Shown here piece after piece: positions 17,074 through 25,997 of a stretch of 64,000 bases of DNA (position 1 is its first letter; each line of letters opens with the position of its first letter). A model generated the notes under the pieces. It worked only from the letters and a program-made list of their open reading frames with translations, ran no database searches and was not told the origin of the DNA. The stretch comes from Minicystis rosea (GTDB taxonomy: Bacteria; Myxococcota_A; Polyangia; Polyangiales; Polyangiaceae). The stretch spans positions 15,913,501-15,977,500 of the forward strand of contig CP016211.1 of assembly GCA_001931535.1 (NCBI GenBank), written 5' to 3'. A program made the position numbers and the translations under genes.

Positions 17074-17994
17074 GTGATCATCGTTTACCAGATTGGCAAT
17101 AGTTGGGGCGGTGGCCATCTGGCGGCCGCGTTCACCTCCGCCAAAACACCCTTCCTGCTCAGTTGGGGGAGAACCTACAAGCCGGATATCGTATGGGGTG
17201 CATTCGACCCGAAGGATGAGCTCAAGGCGTTCAACGAGAAGACGTTCGCCCGCTGGTGTAAAATCCCCACGGTGGAGGACGGGAACGCCATCGGCCTCAG
17301 TGAAAACATGGGTTTGAGCACGTGGCTGTCCTACTCCAAGGGACAGGAGGGAAGGCGCAACCACTCCTCCAAAGGCCGGTTCGACATCTTCGTCAACAAC
17401 TGCTCCGACGCCGTCTATCGCATCCTGGTGTACGCCGGCAGCTCCAAATTCGCCTGGTGGTACGGGTTTCCCTGGTCGAATCCAGTTTCGGTGACCAACT
17501 ACGCCAAGAGAGTGAAGAGAAAGATCAAGGATGCTCTCCAGACGAATGGCTGGGACGTGAAGTATGGAAGGAGCATCGAGGAGATCCCGCTCCGGGACAA
17601 CAGGTCGGTGAAGCGGCTCGAGAAGGCGCTTCAGGACAGAGGCAGGCTCGGGGGCCGCAACGAAGCATGTAGACGCGCCGTCAGCCGCGTGAACGAGGCG
17701 TTCGAGCATAGTCTGGATCCCAAAGCGATCGAGCGACTCACCTCCAAGCAGCGCATGGAGCTGTTCGACGTCGACCCCACCGGCAAAGACGCGGACATCT
17801 CGAAGATCTTCCAGGAGATCTACAACGACAAGTACGGGCAGACCGAATGGTCGTCCAAGCAGGACTATGTCTTCCCGACGAAGCCCAAGATCGAGAGCGA
17901 GAGCGATGACCTGATCGAGGTGGACACCGATTCGAGCTGCGAGTGTTGCGGGAAGCTCAAAGAGCCGTGGCCCAAGTCTCGAAAGGTCGTGTGA
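17074..17994 (+). CDS. Candidate NlpC/P60-like (papain-fold) cysteine hydrolase, possible effector
   Basis: A protein of about 306 residues. The GTG at 17074 is chosen because AAAGGGGG precedes it; a longer frame begins at 16915 but its extra residues are Arg-rich and unlikely. Near the N-terminus GGGHLAAAF and later VNNCSDAVYRILVYAG provide a His followed by an Asn-Cys pair. This order is seen in circularly permuted NlpC/P60 and LRAT-like papain-fold hydrolases. Such proteins cut peptidoglycan peptides or lipids and include interbacterial toxins. The C-terminus is hydrophilic and ends with a Cys-rich SSCECCGK stretch. Base composition is lower in GC and richer in Lys/Asn codons than neighbours, suggesting transfer. 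There is no signal peptide and no clear immunity partner. Assignment is tentative. Confidence 0.6.
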   Translation: MIIVYQIGNSWGGGHLAAAFTSAKTPFLLSWGRTYKPDIVWGAFDPKDELKAFNEKTFARWCKIPTVEDGNAIGLSENMGLSTWLSYSKGQEGRRNHSSKGRFDIFVNNCSDAVYRILVYAGSSKFAWWYGFPWSNPVSVTNYAKRVKRKIKDALQTNGWDVKYGRSIEEIPLRDNRSVKRLEKALQDRGRLGGRNEACRRAVSRVNEAFEHSLDPKAIERLTSKQRMELFDVDPTGKDADISKIFQEIYNDKYGQTEWSSKQDYVFPTKPKIESESDDLIEVDTDSSCECCGKLKEPWPKSRKVV

Positions 17995-18066
17995 AGCCCG
18001 CGACGCACTCCCTTCCTGCGCCGAGGATTGGGGCCGCCCTCGCGCCTGCCCTGCTACGCCCCACGC

Positions 18067-19317
18067 TCAGCGACCCGGCCTCGTCCTCGACGTCGCAGCC
18101 TTCTTCGACGCAGCCTTCTTCGACGCAGCCTTCTTCGACGTCGCAGTCTTCTTCGACGTCGCAGTCTTCTTCGACGTCGCAGTCTTCTTCGACGCGCTCC
18201 TCGCAGGAGCGCTCTTTGGCGGCACCCTCGGCGCGGCGTCGAGCTTCGCGTGCTTCGCGCGGTGCCAGGCTTCGTACGTCGCGAAGGGGACGCCTTGCAG
18301 GCTCTTCTTGCCCAGCTCGGCGCGGACGGCGTCGATCACCGCGAGCCCTCGCGGCACGGAGCCATCGAACACGGCCAGCGCGACGTCGGCGCTCCAGCCC
18401 GGAGCGTCCTTGCTCTCGGGTTTGGGCCATCGGCTCGACACGAACGCACGCCGCGCCGCCTCGTCGCCCAGCACGCGCCAGCGCGCGAAGCTCAGCGCCG
18501 GGGTCGGCGTGAGGTCACGGCGGAGGTAGGGCTCGGCGAGCGGCCGAGCCTGCGGGCCGTACCAGCCGAGCGCGAAGAGGGCCGCGCGCTCGAGCGAGAC
18601 GTTCTCGTTGCGGAGGCGCGCGCTCCGACCCTGCCACAGCGCGAGCACGAGCGGGCCGATGGACGCCGTCGCGCCGATGCGGCCGAGCGCGAGCGCGACG
18701 TCGAGGCACTCGGGCCAGTCGTAGAGCGCCTCGGCGAGCAGCGGCGCGAGCGGCGCGGCCATGTCCTCGTAGGAGGACACGAGCGCGGCGAGGCCGCCCA
18801 CCTGCGCCGGCCGGCCGGCGAGGATCTGCCCGAGGCGAGCGACGCTCTGCGCGGGAGGCAGCCGCTTCGGGCTCTTGCTGAAGCGACCGAGGGAGCTGTT
18901 CTCATGAGCGTGGAAGTGCTCGTGGCGCGGCGCACGGACCTCCGCGGCCGCTCCCCAGCCGCCTCCGGTGGCGATCCCCTTCCAGGCGAGATCGTCGCGG
19001 AAACGGACGCGGTAGCGCGCCATGGCGCCGCTCGGCCCTCCCGCGAACACGCGCTCGTCGGCGCCGCACCAGACGACTTCGGCGCTCTCGATCACCTCGC
19101 TGGCCTGCGCGATCAGCGCGGCGTCCGAGAACGTGTCGAGGTCAGGCCGGAACGCAGGCAGCTTCTTTCGATCGCGCCCCTCGCAGAGCATCCGGAGCAG
19201 CGTCGGATGATCGTCCGGAAGCGGCAGCAGCGCATCGGCGTGGCACAGCGTGGCCTCGATCAGGCACTCGCGCGGGCCGAGGATCTCGAGGAGAACACAG
19301 CTCTGATAGTCGCTCAT
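18067..19317 (-). CDS. HEAT-repeat-like protein with histone-H1-like KKTATS tail
   Basis: A 416-residue protein. The ATG at 19317 has a GGAGG site. The body (1-370) looks like paired helices of an armadillo/HEAT fold (LARLGQILAG, ALFALGWYGPQARPLAEPYL) plus a hydrophilic N-terminus. The last about 45 residues are a basic Ser/Thr/Lys/Ala repeat (SKKTATSKKTATSKKAASKK) that resembles histone H1-like DNA-binding tails found in bacteria such as Myxococcota. This suggests binding to nucleic acid. The tail is encoded by tandem 15- and 18-base repeats (18095-18200), so its length may vary between strains. Not recognised as a named family. Confidence 0.7.
   Translation of the reverse strand: MSDYQSCVLLEILGPRECLIEATLCHADALLPLPDDHPTLLRMLCEGRDRKKLPAFRPDLDTFSDAALIAQASEVIESAEVVWCGADERVFAGGPSGAMARYRVRFRDDLAWKGIATGGGWGAAAEVRAPRHEHFHAHENSSLGRFSKSPKRLPPAQSVARLGQILAGRPAQVGGLAALVSSYEDMAAPLAPLLAEALYDWPECLDVALALGRIGATASIGPLVLALWQGRSARLRNENVSLERAALFALGWYGPQARPLAEPYLRRDLTPTPALSFARWRVLGDEAARRAFVSSRWPKPESKDAPGWSADVALAVFDGSVPRGLAVIDAVRAELGKKSLQGVPFATYEAWHRAKHAKLDAAPRVPPKSAPARSASKKTATSKKTATSKKTATSKKAASKKAASKKAATSRTRPGR
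18095..18200. repeat. Tandem repeats encoding the basic KKTATS/KKAAS tail
   Basis: Three copies of a 15-base unit (TTCTTCGACGCAGCC) are followed by about four copies of an 18-base unit (TTCTTCGACGTCGCAGTC), in frame within the gene at 18067. They encode KKAAS and KKTATS repeats. Confidence 0.85.
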
Positions 19318-19371
19318 GCCGCCTCCACGCCGCAGCCTCCGATTCGCCGAACCTCTCCCCGGCCCCGCTGC

Positions 19372-19404
19372 CGGCAGAGCTGAGCCTGTCGTGCCAGCCT
19401 GACG
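19372..19404. repeat. Dispersed 33-base repeat, copy 2
   Basis: Second copy of the element at 15013-15045, here between the start of the HEAT-like gene (19317) and the end of the secretin gene (19484). See copy 1. Confidence 0.6.
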
Positions 19405-19483
19405 TTCTGGGTGAACGACCGGTGGCGCTGCCGCGCGCTGAACGTCGATATCCTGAGCGCGAACAGCCCGCAAGCGCCACGAA

Positions 19484-21694
19484 TCACTTCCCCCGCGGCT
19501 TCTCCGCCGCCCCGTCGCCTGCTCCCGCGCGCCGACCGTTGCCCGGCCGTTCGATGGGCACGCCGGGCGTGTGTGTCTTCGGCGCGGGCGGCGCGGCGGC
19601 GAGCTCGGCGCGCCGCTTCTCGTCCTCCGCCCGCATCGTCTGTCGGATGTCCTCCACGAGGCCATTGCTCCGGCGATAGTCCTGCGGCGGCTTCCACGCC
19701 TGATCGTCGCCGAACACGAAGTAGCGATCGATGACGTCCTGTCGCTCCTGCATCTTGCGCTCGAAGATGGCGCGCAGATCCTCCTGACCGCGGATGATGG
19801 TCGGCGTGAGGACGAGCAGCAGGTTCGTCTTCTGCTTCGTCTTCGTCGTCTGCTTGAAGAGGCGCCCGAGGAGGGGGATGTCGCCCAGCACCGGGATCTT
19901 CGACTCCCCGTTGGTGATCGCGTCGCGCATCAAGCCGCCGACGATCACCGTCTGACCATCGCGCACCACGAGGGTCGTCTTGGCCGCGCGCTTGTTGATG
20001 GGGACCGCGCCGAGATCGCCCTGCGGCTCGCCGGACTCGGAGATCTCTTCGTCCAGCTCCAGGCGCACCTCGTTGGAGTCGTTGAGGTGCGGTGTCACCG
20101 CGATGCGCGTCCCCACGTCCTGGCGCGGCGCGTTCGTGCCCAGCGCGCCCCCCAGCGACGCGAGCGCGCCCGCGCCGCCGGCGAGCGAGGCGAGCGACGC
20201 GGCGGAGTTGACGTTGGTCTGGAGCGCGATGTTCTGCCCGATGGAGATCTCGGCCTTCACGTTGTCCGTGGCGAGGATGTGCGGCGTGGCCAGGACGTTG
20301 ACGTCACCGTCGTTGGCCATGGCGGTGAGCACCGCGCCGAACGCCGGGATGGAAATGCCGGTGCCGAGGAGCGTGCCGCTGCCGGGGAGATCGGGCCCGC
20401 GGATGCCGAGCGCCAGGCCCTCGAGGTTCGACGACAGCGCGCCTGCCGAGCCCATGGCGTTGCTGCCGCCGTAGAGGAGCGTCCCGTCGGAGCCCACGGC
20501 CGAGCCGGCGTGGTACGAGACGCCGATCTTGGTCGTGTTCCCCACGGTGACATCCATGATCGTGGCCTCGATGAACACCTGCCTTCGCGGCCGATCGAGC
20601 TTGTCGATGAGGGCGCGGATCTGCGCCTGATCGCGGGGCGACGCGGTGGCGACGACGGCATTGGTGGCCTCGTCGCACGTCATGCGGACATGCCCCTCCA
20701 ACACTTCGGAGACGCCTGATCCCGCCGCGCCCGGGACCCGCCCCGGGGCCGCGCCCGCCGCCGTCGGCAGCGCGCCTCCGCCGGTGCCGAGCACCTGCCC
20801 CAGCGTCGGTGTCAGCTCTTTGCAGGACGCGTGTTGGAGCGGCATCACGCGCACCTGACCTTCCCCGGTCTGCTTGACGTCGAGCCTCTTGATCAGCTCG
20901 AGAAGACGCAGGTAGTCGGCCTCGGTGGCCACGATGAGCAGCGCATTGCCGCGCTCGTCCGGGAGGACGCGCATATCGGTGGTCGCACCACCTCCCTTCT
21001 GACTCTTGAGATCCAAGAGATCGGACAGCTTGGCGGACACGTCGGCGGCGCTCGAGTAATGAAGCGGCTCGATCCAGAGCTGCGCGGCGGCGTCGCCCAC
21101 GTCGATCTCCTGGATGATCTGCATCATCCTATGAATGTTGGCGCCGGTGTCCGTGATCACGAGCAGATTGCCGGGCGCGTGGACGGTGATGTCCGCGTCC
21201 TTCGATTTGAGCTTGTTCAGCATGCCCGCGACGTTGGTGGCGTCGGCGTGGGCGAGCCGGAGGAGGCGAGTGACATAACGCTCCTCGTTGGGAACTGGCG
21301 TGCTCGGGGAATAAACCTCGGTCCCCTCCGCGGCGACGCCGGCCGTCTCCACGATCTTGAAGAAGCGACCGTGGGAGATCACCGTCATCCCATTGGTGGC
21401 CAAGATGGATAGGAAGGCCTGATAGGCCTCGGCGGCCGAGATTTTCTCGGGTGCGTGCACCGTCGCCTTGATGCCTCGCAGCTTCCCACCATAGATGAAG
21501 CGCTTGCCGGTGATGGCGCTGATGGCCTTCACCAGCTCCGGGAGATCAGCGTCATCGAGGTTGAAGCTGACCTCTGTAGGAGCGGGGGAACGGTGGGCCG
21601 CTTTCTCCGGCGCGGGCTGAGCGCGGACGGGCGCCGTCACGAGGCAAGCAGCGACCATCAGCACACGGAATGGTGCTCTCGAAATGGGAGTCAT
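19484..21694 (-). CDS. gspD: Type II secretion secretin (GspD family)
   Basis: A 736-residue outer-membrane channel protein. The ATG at 21694 has AAGAGGAGG. A signal peptide is followed by the N0 domain (VSFNLDDADLPELVKAIS), N1-N3 KH-like domains (VPNEERYVTRLLRLAHADAT, ITVHAPGNLLVITD), a Gly/Ala-rich insert (about 350-375) in N3, and the secretin barrel (RRQVFIEATIMDVTVGN to IPVLGDIPLLGRLFKQ). The C-terminus carries an extra basic, Pro-rich tail. Secretins form the pore for type II secretion; this one could export the chitinases and lyase in the same window, though that is only inference. No other gsp gene is seen nearby. Confidence 0.93.
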   Translation of the reverse strand: MTPISRAPFRVLMVAACLVTAPVRAQPAPEKAAHRSPAPTEVSFNLDDADLPELVKAISAITGKRFIYGGKLRGIKATVHAPEKISAAEAYQAFLSILATNGMTVISHGRFFKIVETAGVAAEGTEVYSPSTPVPNEERYVTRLLRLAHADATNVAGMLNKLKSKDADITVHAPGNLLVITDTGANIHRMMQIIQEIDVGDAAAQLWIEPLHYSSAADVSAKLSDLLDLKSQKGGGATTDMRVLPDERGNALLIVATEADYLRLLELIKRLDVKQTGEGQVRVMPLQHASCKELTPTLGQVLGTGGGALPTAAGAAPGRVPGAAGSGVSEVLEGHVRMTCDEATNAVVATASPRDQAQIRALIDKLDRPRRQVFIEATIMDVTVGNTTKIGVSYHAGSAVGSDGTLLYGGSNAMGSAGALSSNLEGLALGIRGPDLPGSGTLLGTGISIPAFGAVLTAMANDGDVNVLATPHILATDNVKAEISIGQNIALQTNVNSAASLASLAGGAGALASLGGALGTNAPRQDVGTRIAVTPHLNDSNEVRLELDEEISESGEPQGDLGAVPINKRAAKTTLVVRDGQTVIVGGLMRDAITNGESKIPVLGDIPLLGRLFKQTTKTKQKTNLLLVLTPTIIRGQEDLRAIFERKMQERQDVIDRYFVFGDDQAWKPPQDYRRSNGLVEDIRQTMRAEDEKRRAELAAAPPAPKTHTPGVPIERPGNGRRAGAGDGAAEKPRGK

Positions 21695-22208
21695 GGACCT
21701 CCTCTTGGCTGGGGCGATCCAGAGCGAGCAGCGTGCCAATCGAGAATTCAGCGCCGTCGTCGCGGCGCGTGGCCGTGTCTCGACAAGAGTGGCGAGGTTT
21801 CCGCGTCCGCGACAGCGGAGCTGCCGAATTGACATTCACGGCCCCTCGAGCACCTTCGCGCGAGAGGCGTCCTCTCCGCGGTGCCCGAGCCCGACATCTC
21901 GTCTCTTTGCCCGTCCCGGGAATGAACCGCCCGAACGTGCTCGAGCACGCCGACCGGGACGTCTATCGGTTGGTGCTCGCCGATGACGACCTGCTCACCG
22001 AGTCACCCTGCGGCGCGCCGATGCTCGCCGCCGTCGTCGTGTTGCAGCGCGGCTGCGGGTCGAGCGCCTACACCAAGGCGGGCGCGGCGATGTTGTTCGT
22101 AGGGCGACCGTCGCGGCAGCCCACTGCTCGGCTCCGCCGGAGAACGAGGGAGAGACATGCGCCCGAGGTGCGTTCCGTCGAGGCGCGCACACGCATTGGC
22201 ATTGCGGT
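21695..22208. other. Intergenic region with no supported gene
   Basis: About 500 bases upstream of the secretin gene. Several short frames cross it but none has a ribosome site, recognisable motif or protein-like composition. A possible short ORF from ATG 21922 (MNRPNVLEHADRDVYRLVLA) is the most protein-like piece but has no supporting evidence. The segment next to 21700 is AT-richer and probably carries the secretin promoter. Confidence 0.35.
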
Positions 22209-22616
22209 TCAGTCCTCCGTGAACAGCCAGTCGAGGGCGGCGCGCTCGCTCGTCAGGATCGCTGTCCGGAAGGGCAGATCGAGCTCCTCGGCGACCTCTG
22301 GATCGACGTCCTGCTCGTCGAGGAACGACGGCGACATCACGTACGCCTTCCGCGCCAGCACTGCGGCCTCGTGCGGAAAGACGTGCTGATCGATCCACAC
22401 GCTCGTCGCCTCGTCTGCCTCGAAGCCGCTCTCCCGCGCGTCGACGAGCACGCGCCTCGGCCTCCAGTCGTCGAGCGCGCCTGCATATCGCAGCGCGTGC
22501 TCTTCGAAATCGGCGCGCGTCATGTGCGCAGAAGCAGGCTTGTCGCGCACGACGAGCAACGAGCCGCCCTCGTCCCACGCGAGCGTCTGGAAGGGGCCGT
22601 CGAAGAGCGTCTTCAT
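22209..22616 (-). CDS. Hypothetical protein, possibly STAS/SpoIIAA-like
   Basis: A 135-residue protein starting at the ATG at 22616. Strand-helix alternation (SLLVVRDKPASAHM, EEHALRYAGALDDWRPRRVL, DQHVFP, FRTAILTSERAALDWLF) and the segment RVLVDARESGFEADEATSVW recall STAS or SpoIIAA-like cytoplasmic proteins common in Bacteroidetes and Myxococcota. I cannot confirm this. There is no signal peptide. It stands alone on the minus strand. Confidence 0.6.
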   Translation of the reverse strand: MKTLFDGPFQTLAWDEGGSLLVVRDKPASAHMTRADFEEHALRYAGALDDWRPRRVLVDARESGFEADEATSVWIDQHVFPHEAAVLARKAYVMSPSFLDEQDVDPEVAEELDLPFRTAILTSERAALDWLFTED

Positions 22617-22823
22617 CTCGGTGACCGAACGTAGCGCGGGCCGGTGCGCGTCGGATAGGACCGCCGGGCGGGGCGCGACGCAAGCCCTGCTCGACGTGAG
22701 CGCGCCAACCCGGCGGAGGCGCGACACTCCGCATATCGAGATCCGTCGCGCCCAATGGGCTCGAATCCGATTCGAGATGGTGCCAGTGATCTCCGATCGA
22801 CGTTCGGAGAGGGCGCATGGGCT

Positions 22824-23689
22824 TCATTTGATGTCGAGGATGGTCCCTTTGCCCTCACCCACCATGATGACCTTCGTATTGGGGGAGGCGGAGAGCGCTT
22901 TCATGGCCTCGATGCGTTGCCATTGCAGCATCTTGTCGGTCATGTGTTGTTGGATCAGGCGTGCGTAGTCGTCGGTGGCTTGAGCGTCGATCCGTTTGGC
23001 GTCGGCGGCCGCCTGGGCGGCGATCTTTTCTCTCTCGGCCTTGGCCTTGACCTCCATGAGCTGTTTCTGCTGCTCGGCTTCGGCCTGGGCGATGACGAAC
23101 TTCATCTTGAGGGCGGCCTGCTCGGCCTGGAGCTTGTCGTTGATCGCCGCCTGGATCGACTCGGGGAGGGTCACGTTGCGGATGAGCACCCCTTCGAGCT
23201 CCACGTGCCGGCCTTTGATCGCGGTCTCGACCCCCTCGCGGATCTGCCGCTCGATGAGCTCGCGCTGGGTCGAATAGATTTCCTCCGGCTGGTAGCGCCC
23301 GACGACGCGCCGGGCCTGCGATTTGAGCGTGGGGCCGACGAGGACATCGTAGTAGTGAACCCCGAGATCGTGATCGAGCGCGACCGTCTCGGCGGCGACG
23401 ATGTGGTAGCGAATGGAGGTGTCGAGGACGATGCGCAGGCCGTTGGCCGCGAGCACCTCGAGGCGCTCCTCGTGCTCTTGAGAGCGAGCGTTGTAGATGG
23501 TGGTCACATCGTTGGGGCCAATCCCCATTGCCCTTCGGGCAGGGAGCGGGGTTTACCGTGAGGCGTCCACACCACGCCGATCTCACCCGAGCCGACGGTG
23601 GCGTAGGAGCACGCGGTCGCCGAGAGACTGCACATCAAGCACCCGGCGAGCGCAGAGATCCGCCGGAACGTGAGCCATGCACCGTTCAT
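22824..23689 (-). pseudogene. Prohibitin/SPFH-like lipoprotein gene with a single-base frameshift
   Basis: From the ATG at 23689 (preceded by AGAGGG) the frame encodes a signal peptide with lipobox ATAC and then CSYATVGSGEIGVVWTPHGK and SLPEGQWG, the usual start of bacterial prohibitin-like proteins. The family continues in the next frame as IGPNDVTTIYNARSQEHEER through the SPFH domain and a long helical coil (KFVIAQAEAEQQKQLMEVKA) to the stop at 22824. One additional G in the GGGG run at 23523-23526 would restore the frame (QWGIGPNDV). The total of 866 bases is not a multiple of three. Prohibitin-like SPFH proteins scaffold membranes. A true one-base deletion or a homopolymer sequencing error are equally possible. 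Confidence 0.88.
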
Positions 23690-23934
23690 GAAAACCCTCT
23701 GTGCCGCGGCGCTCGCATGCGCCGAGCGGCGGCGTTGCGCTGGTGCAGTGGGCATGCCAGCGACGCAATCGGCGCGCTCGCGGGCCTCTATCGAGCCACG
23801 CAGCGCTCTACCTGTCTCGCGCGCGCACGATTGTCTGCTTTCGCGACAGGTGGTGGCTCGTCTTCAGCCTGGCCATCCCGTGTGCGGAGACCAGCCCACG
23901 CTCGATGGCAACGCGCCCGGGGCGCTCGCGCCGG

Positions 23935-25677
23935 CTATTCGTGCAGCTCGAGGGGACCGAGCCCTGCCGCGGCGAGCTCGCCGGCCTCGTCGGGCGTGCA
24001 AGCGACGAACGCCCAGCGGCCTTCGGTGGTCGTGCAGCTGTAGACGCGCCGAGCGTTCGAGGTGCGCGCGAGCGCGGCGTTCACCGCCTGGACGATGGGG
24101 ATGAGCCCGCGGTCGATGTCGAGGCGCGAGACCTTCGGCCGGCGACCTTCGCTCTCGACGCGGAGCACGATGATTTCCGCGTCCGCAGAGCTCAGCTTCG
24201 CCGAAACGCCGAGCGCCGCCGCTCCGGCGAGCGCCGCGAGATCGGCCGCGGGATCGTCGGTGTCGTTCCAGACGCGATGGTCGTAGTGCAAGAACCCGCG
24301 CGCGATGCCCTCGCGGGGCGCGTAGATCTGGAAGAGCGCCTCGACAGGGGCGAGCCGCCAAAGGTGCTGGGAGACGTCGCGCCGGTCGCCCACGAGGCCT
24401 CTTTGGACGAGGACCGCGATCCACCGCGGGGGCCCCTCCGCGCCCGACGAGACGATCGTCCGCGGATCGAGCGGCGTCATGGTGTCCGTCGACGTCGCGC
24501 GCTCACCGGGCGCCAGGATGCGCTCGACCTCGTGCGTACGGCCGTCCCCCCGGAGCTCGACCTGGATCGCGTCGCCCTTCTTCAGGGCCAGAGGGTTGCC
24601 CTTCGACGGGAGGGTAGCGGTCGCGCCCCCCGTGAGCGCGAGGCGAAGGATGGTCGCGCCCGCGAGCAGGACCGTGGCGTCGACGACGCGTCCCCCGCCG
24701 AGGGTGAGCTCCGCGGACGGTACGACGACGTTGGTCCCGGCGGTGAGGAGGTCCCAAGGCAGGAAGGTCCAGAAGTCGCCATCGGCGTAGGCGAGCGCTT
24801 CGGGGACGAAGAGCACGCCGTCACGGCACGCATAGGGATGACCGAGCACGTGCTCGAGACGCAGGAACGCGGGCTCGGCGTTCGCGCCCGTGGACGCGTA
24901 CGCGGTCTTGTCCTGCACGCACAGCCATCGCCCCGACGAGGTGACGACGCGATCCGGATGGAGGTTTCGCGCGACGGGGCGTGGCTCGTCGCCGAGACGG
25001 CGGACGACGAAGAGGGTGTCGCTCGTCTCCACCAGCAGGACCTCGCCCGTGGCGTGGACATGGAGGACATCATCACCGAACCTGGCCCGCCCCCGCTCCT
25101 CGAGCGTCGACGCCGAGAGCTCCACGACCGTGCCGTCGAAGCGGCCCACGAAGAGCGAATCGCCGGCGGCCGAAAGCTCGCGGATCCGATCGAGCGGCGT
25201 CCGGCGCACCGGGCCCCCGTGGAATGGGTAGAGCTCGAGTGGGCCGTCGGGGGTGGGGTACGAGACGATCCCGTCGCGCAGCGCGTGGCTGCGCGCGAGC
25301 TTGCCGGGCGACGGGCCGAGCCTCGCGCCGTCCGACAGGCGGTACAGGCCCTCCGCGTCGTGGCCGATCCAGGACGCGTCTTCGGAGAGCGGGAGGGCGA
25401 AGATGGCGTTCGCCATGGGCGCGCTGCCCGGCACGTGAAGAGTGCTGTTGAATCGGTGTTGGGCGACGAAGCACGGCCCGCCCGTCCGCTCGCTCACGAG
25501 GCTCAGCGCGAAGAGCTCGTCGTCGATGGAGAGGCTCGGGCACTCGTGCAGGCCCCACGCCGCATCGAACGCCAGCATCCGGTGGCTCGCGCTGTCCTTC
25601 GCGTACACGAGCTCTGCACCAATTCCCGCGAACAGGAGTGGACGCCCGGGATGAAAGCTGATCGCCGTACGACGCAT
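23935..25677 (-). CDS. Hypothetical beta-propeller-like protein
   Basis: A 580-residue protein that I do not recognise by family. The N-terminal two thirds alternate short strands (GIGAELVYAKDSASHRMLAF, LVSERTGGPCFVAQ, GEVLLVETSDTLFVVRRL) in the manner of WD-like propellers. The C-terminal third (about 350-580) is more alpha/beta with Asp/Glu-rich segments (LKKGDAIQVELRGDGRTHEV). No signal peptide or membrane helix is obvious. The start ATG at 25677 lies in a compact divergent region shared with the esterase lipoprotein gene at 25998. Confidence 0.6.
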   Translation of the reverse strand: MRRTAISFHPGRPLLFAGIGAELVYAKDSASHRMLAFDAAWGLHECPSLSIDDELFALSLVSERTGGPCFVAQHRFNSTLHVPGSAPMANAIFALPLSEDASWIGHDAEGLYRLSDGARLGPSPGKLARSHALRDGIVSYPTPDGPLELYPFHGGPVRRTPLDRIRELSAAGDSLFVGRFDGTVVELSASTLEERGRARFGDDVLHVHATGEVLLVETSDTLFVVRRLGDEPRPVARNLHPDRVVTSSGRWLCVQDKTAYASTGANAEPAFLRLEHVLGHPYACRDGVLFVPEALAYADGDFWTFLPWDLLTAGTNVVVPSAELTLGGGRVVDATVLLAGATILRLALTGGATATLPSKGNPLALKKGDAIQVELRGDGRTHEVERILAPGERATSTDTMTPLDPRTIVSSGAEGPPRWIAVLVQRGLVGDRRDVSQHLWRLAPVEALFQIYAPREGIARGFLHYDHRVWNDTDDPAADLAALAGAAALGVSAKLSSADAEIIVLRVESEGRRPKVSRLDIDRGLIPIVQAVNAALARTSNARRVYSCTTTEGRWAFVACTPDEAGELAAAGLGPLELHE

Positions 25678-25997
25678 GGGGAACGCGGCCTACTACGACG
25701 CTGCACGAAGCGCAAAGGACACGCCGTGGTCACCGCTCGTGGCCGTGACTTCACGCGAGATCAGAGGCGCGGTTCCCTCGGTCTCGAGGGCTGCTCTGAT
25801 CCATGGGTGGTTGCGAGATCGTTTGAGCTCCAACGAGCCTCGTGGCTCACGTGCGAGCGGCGACGAGTGGGCCTTGGCAATCGTTGCCAGCCGGCTGGCA
25901 ATTGGTTGCCAACCGAGGCCCCATCCTCAGAAACAGGCCCCAAATCCAGGGGCTTTCGCGTGGCAAGCGGTTTGCTGAAGCCCATGAGCGGAGGTTC
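25678..25997. other. Divergent promoter region with TTGCCA palindromes
   Basis: About 320 bases between divergent genes. No gene is seen. It contains the palindrome cluster at 25874-25913 described separately. Confidence 0.5.
25874..25913. promoter_or_regulatory. Cluster of palindromic TTGGCAA/TTGCCA half-sites
   Basis: The sequence carries TTGGCAA, TTGCCA, the perfect 14-base palindrome GCCAGCCGGCTGGC, TGGCAA and TTGCCAA in close succession, forming nested inverted repeats. It lies about 85 bases upstream of the esterase lipoprotein start at 25998. It is likely an operator for a dimeric regulator such as a LacI-type protein, or a structured RNA leader. No regulator gene adjoins. Confidence 0.55.

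Noticed and set aside
21922..22208. Small plus-strand frame beginning MNRPNVLEHADRD
   Set aside because: No ribosome site, no recognised motif, and it runs into the antisense of the gene at 22209.
22740..22775. GCTCGAATCCGATTCGA resembling a tRNA T-arm
   Set aside because: No acceptor stem, D-arm or anticodon arm could be fitted around it.
25874..25910. TGGCA-N-TTGC sequences resembling sigma-54 promoters
   Set aside because: The GG-to-GC spacing is 8 or 9 bases rather than 10, so they are not sigma-54 sites.
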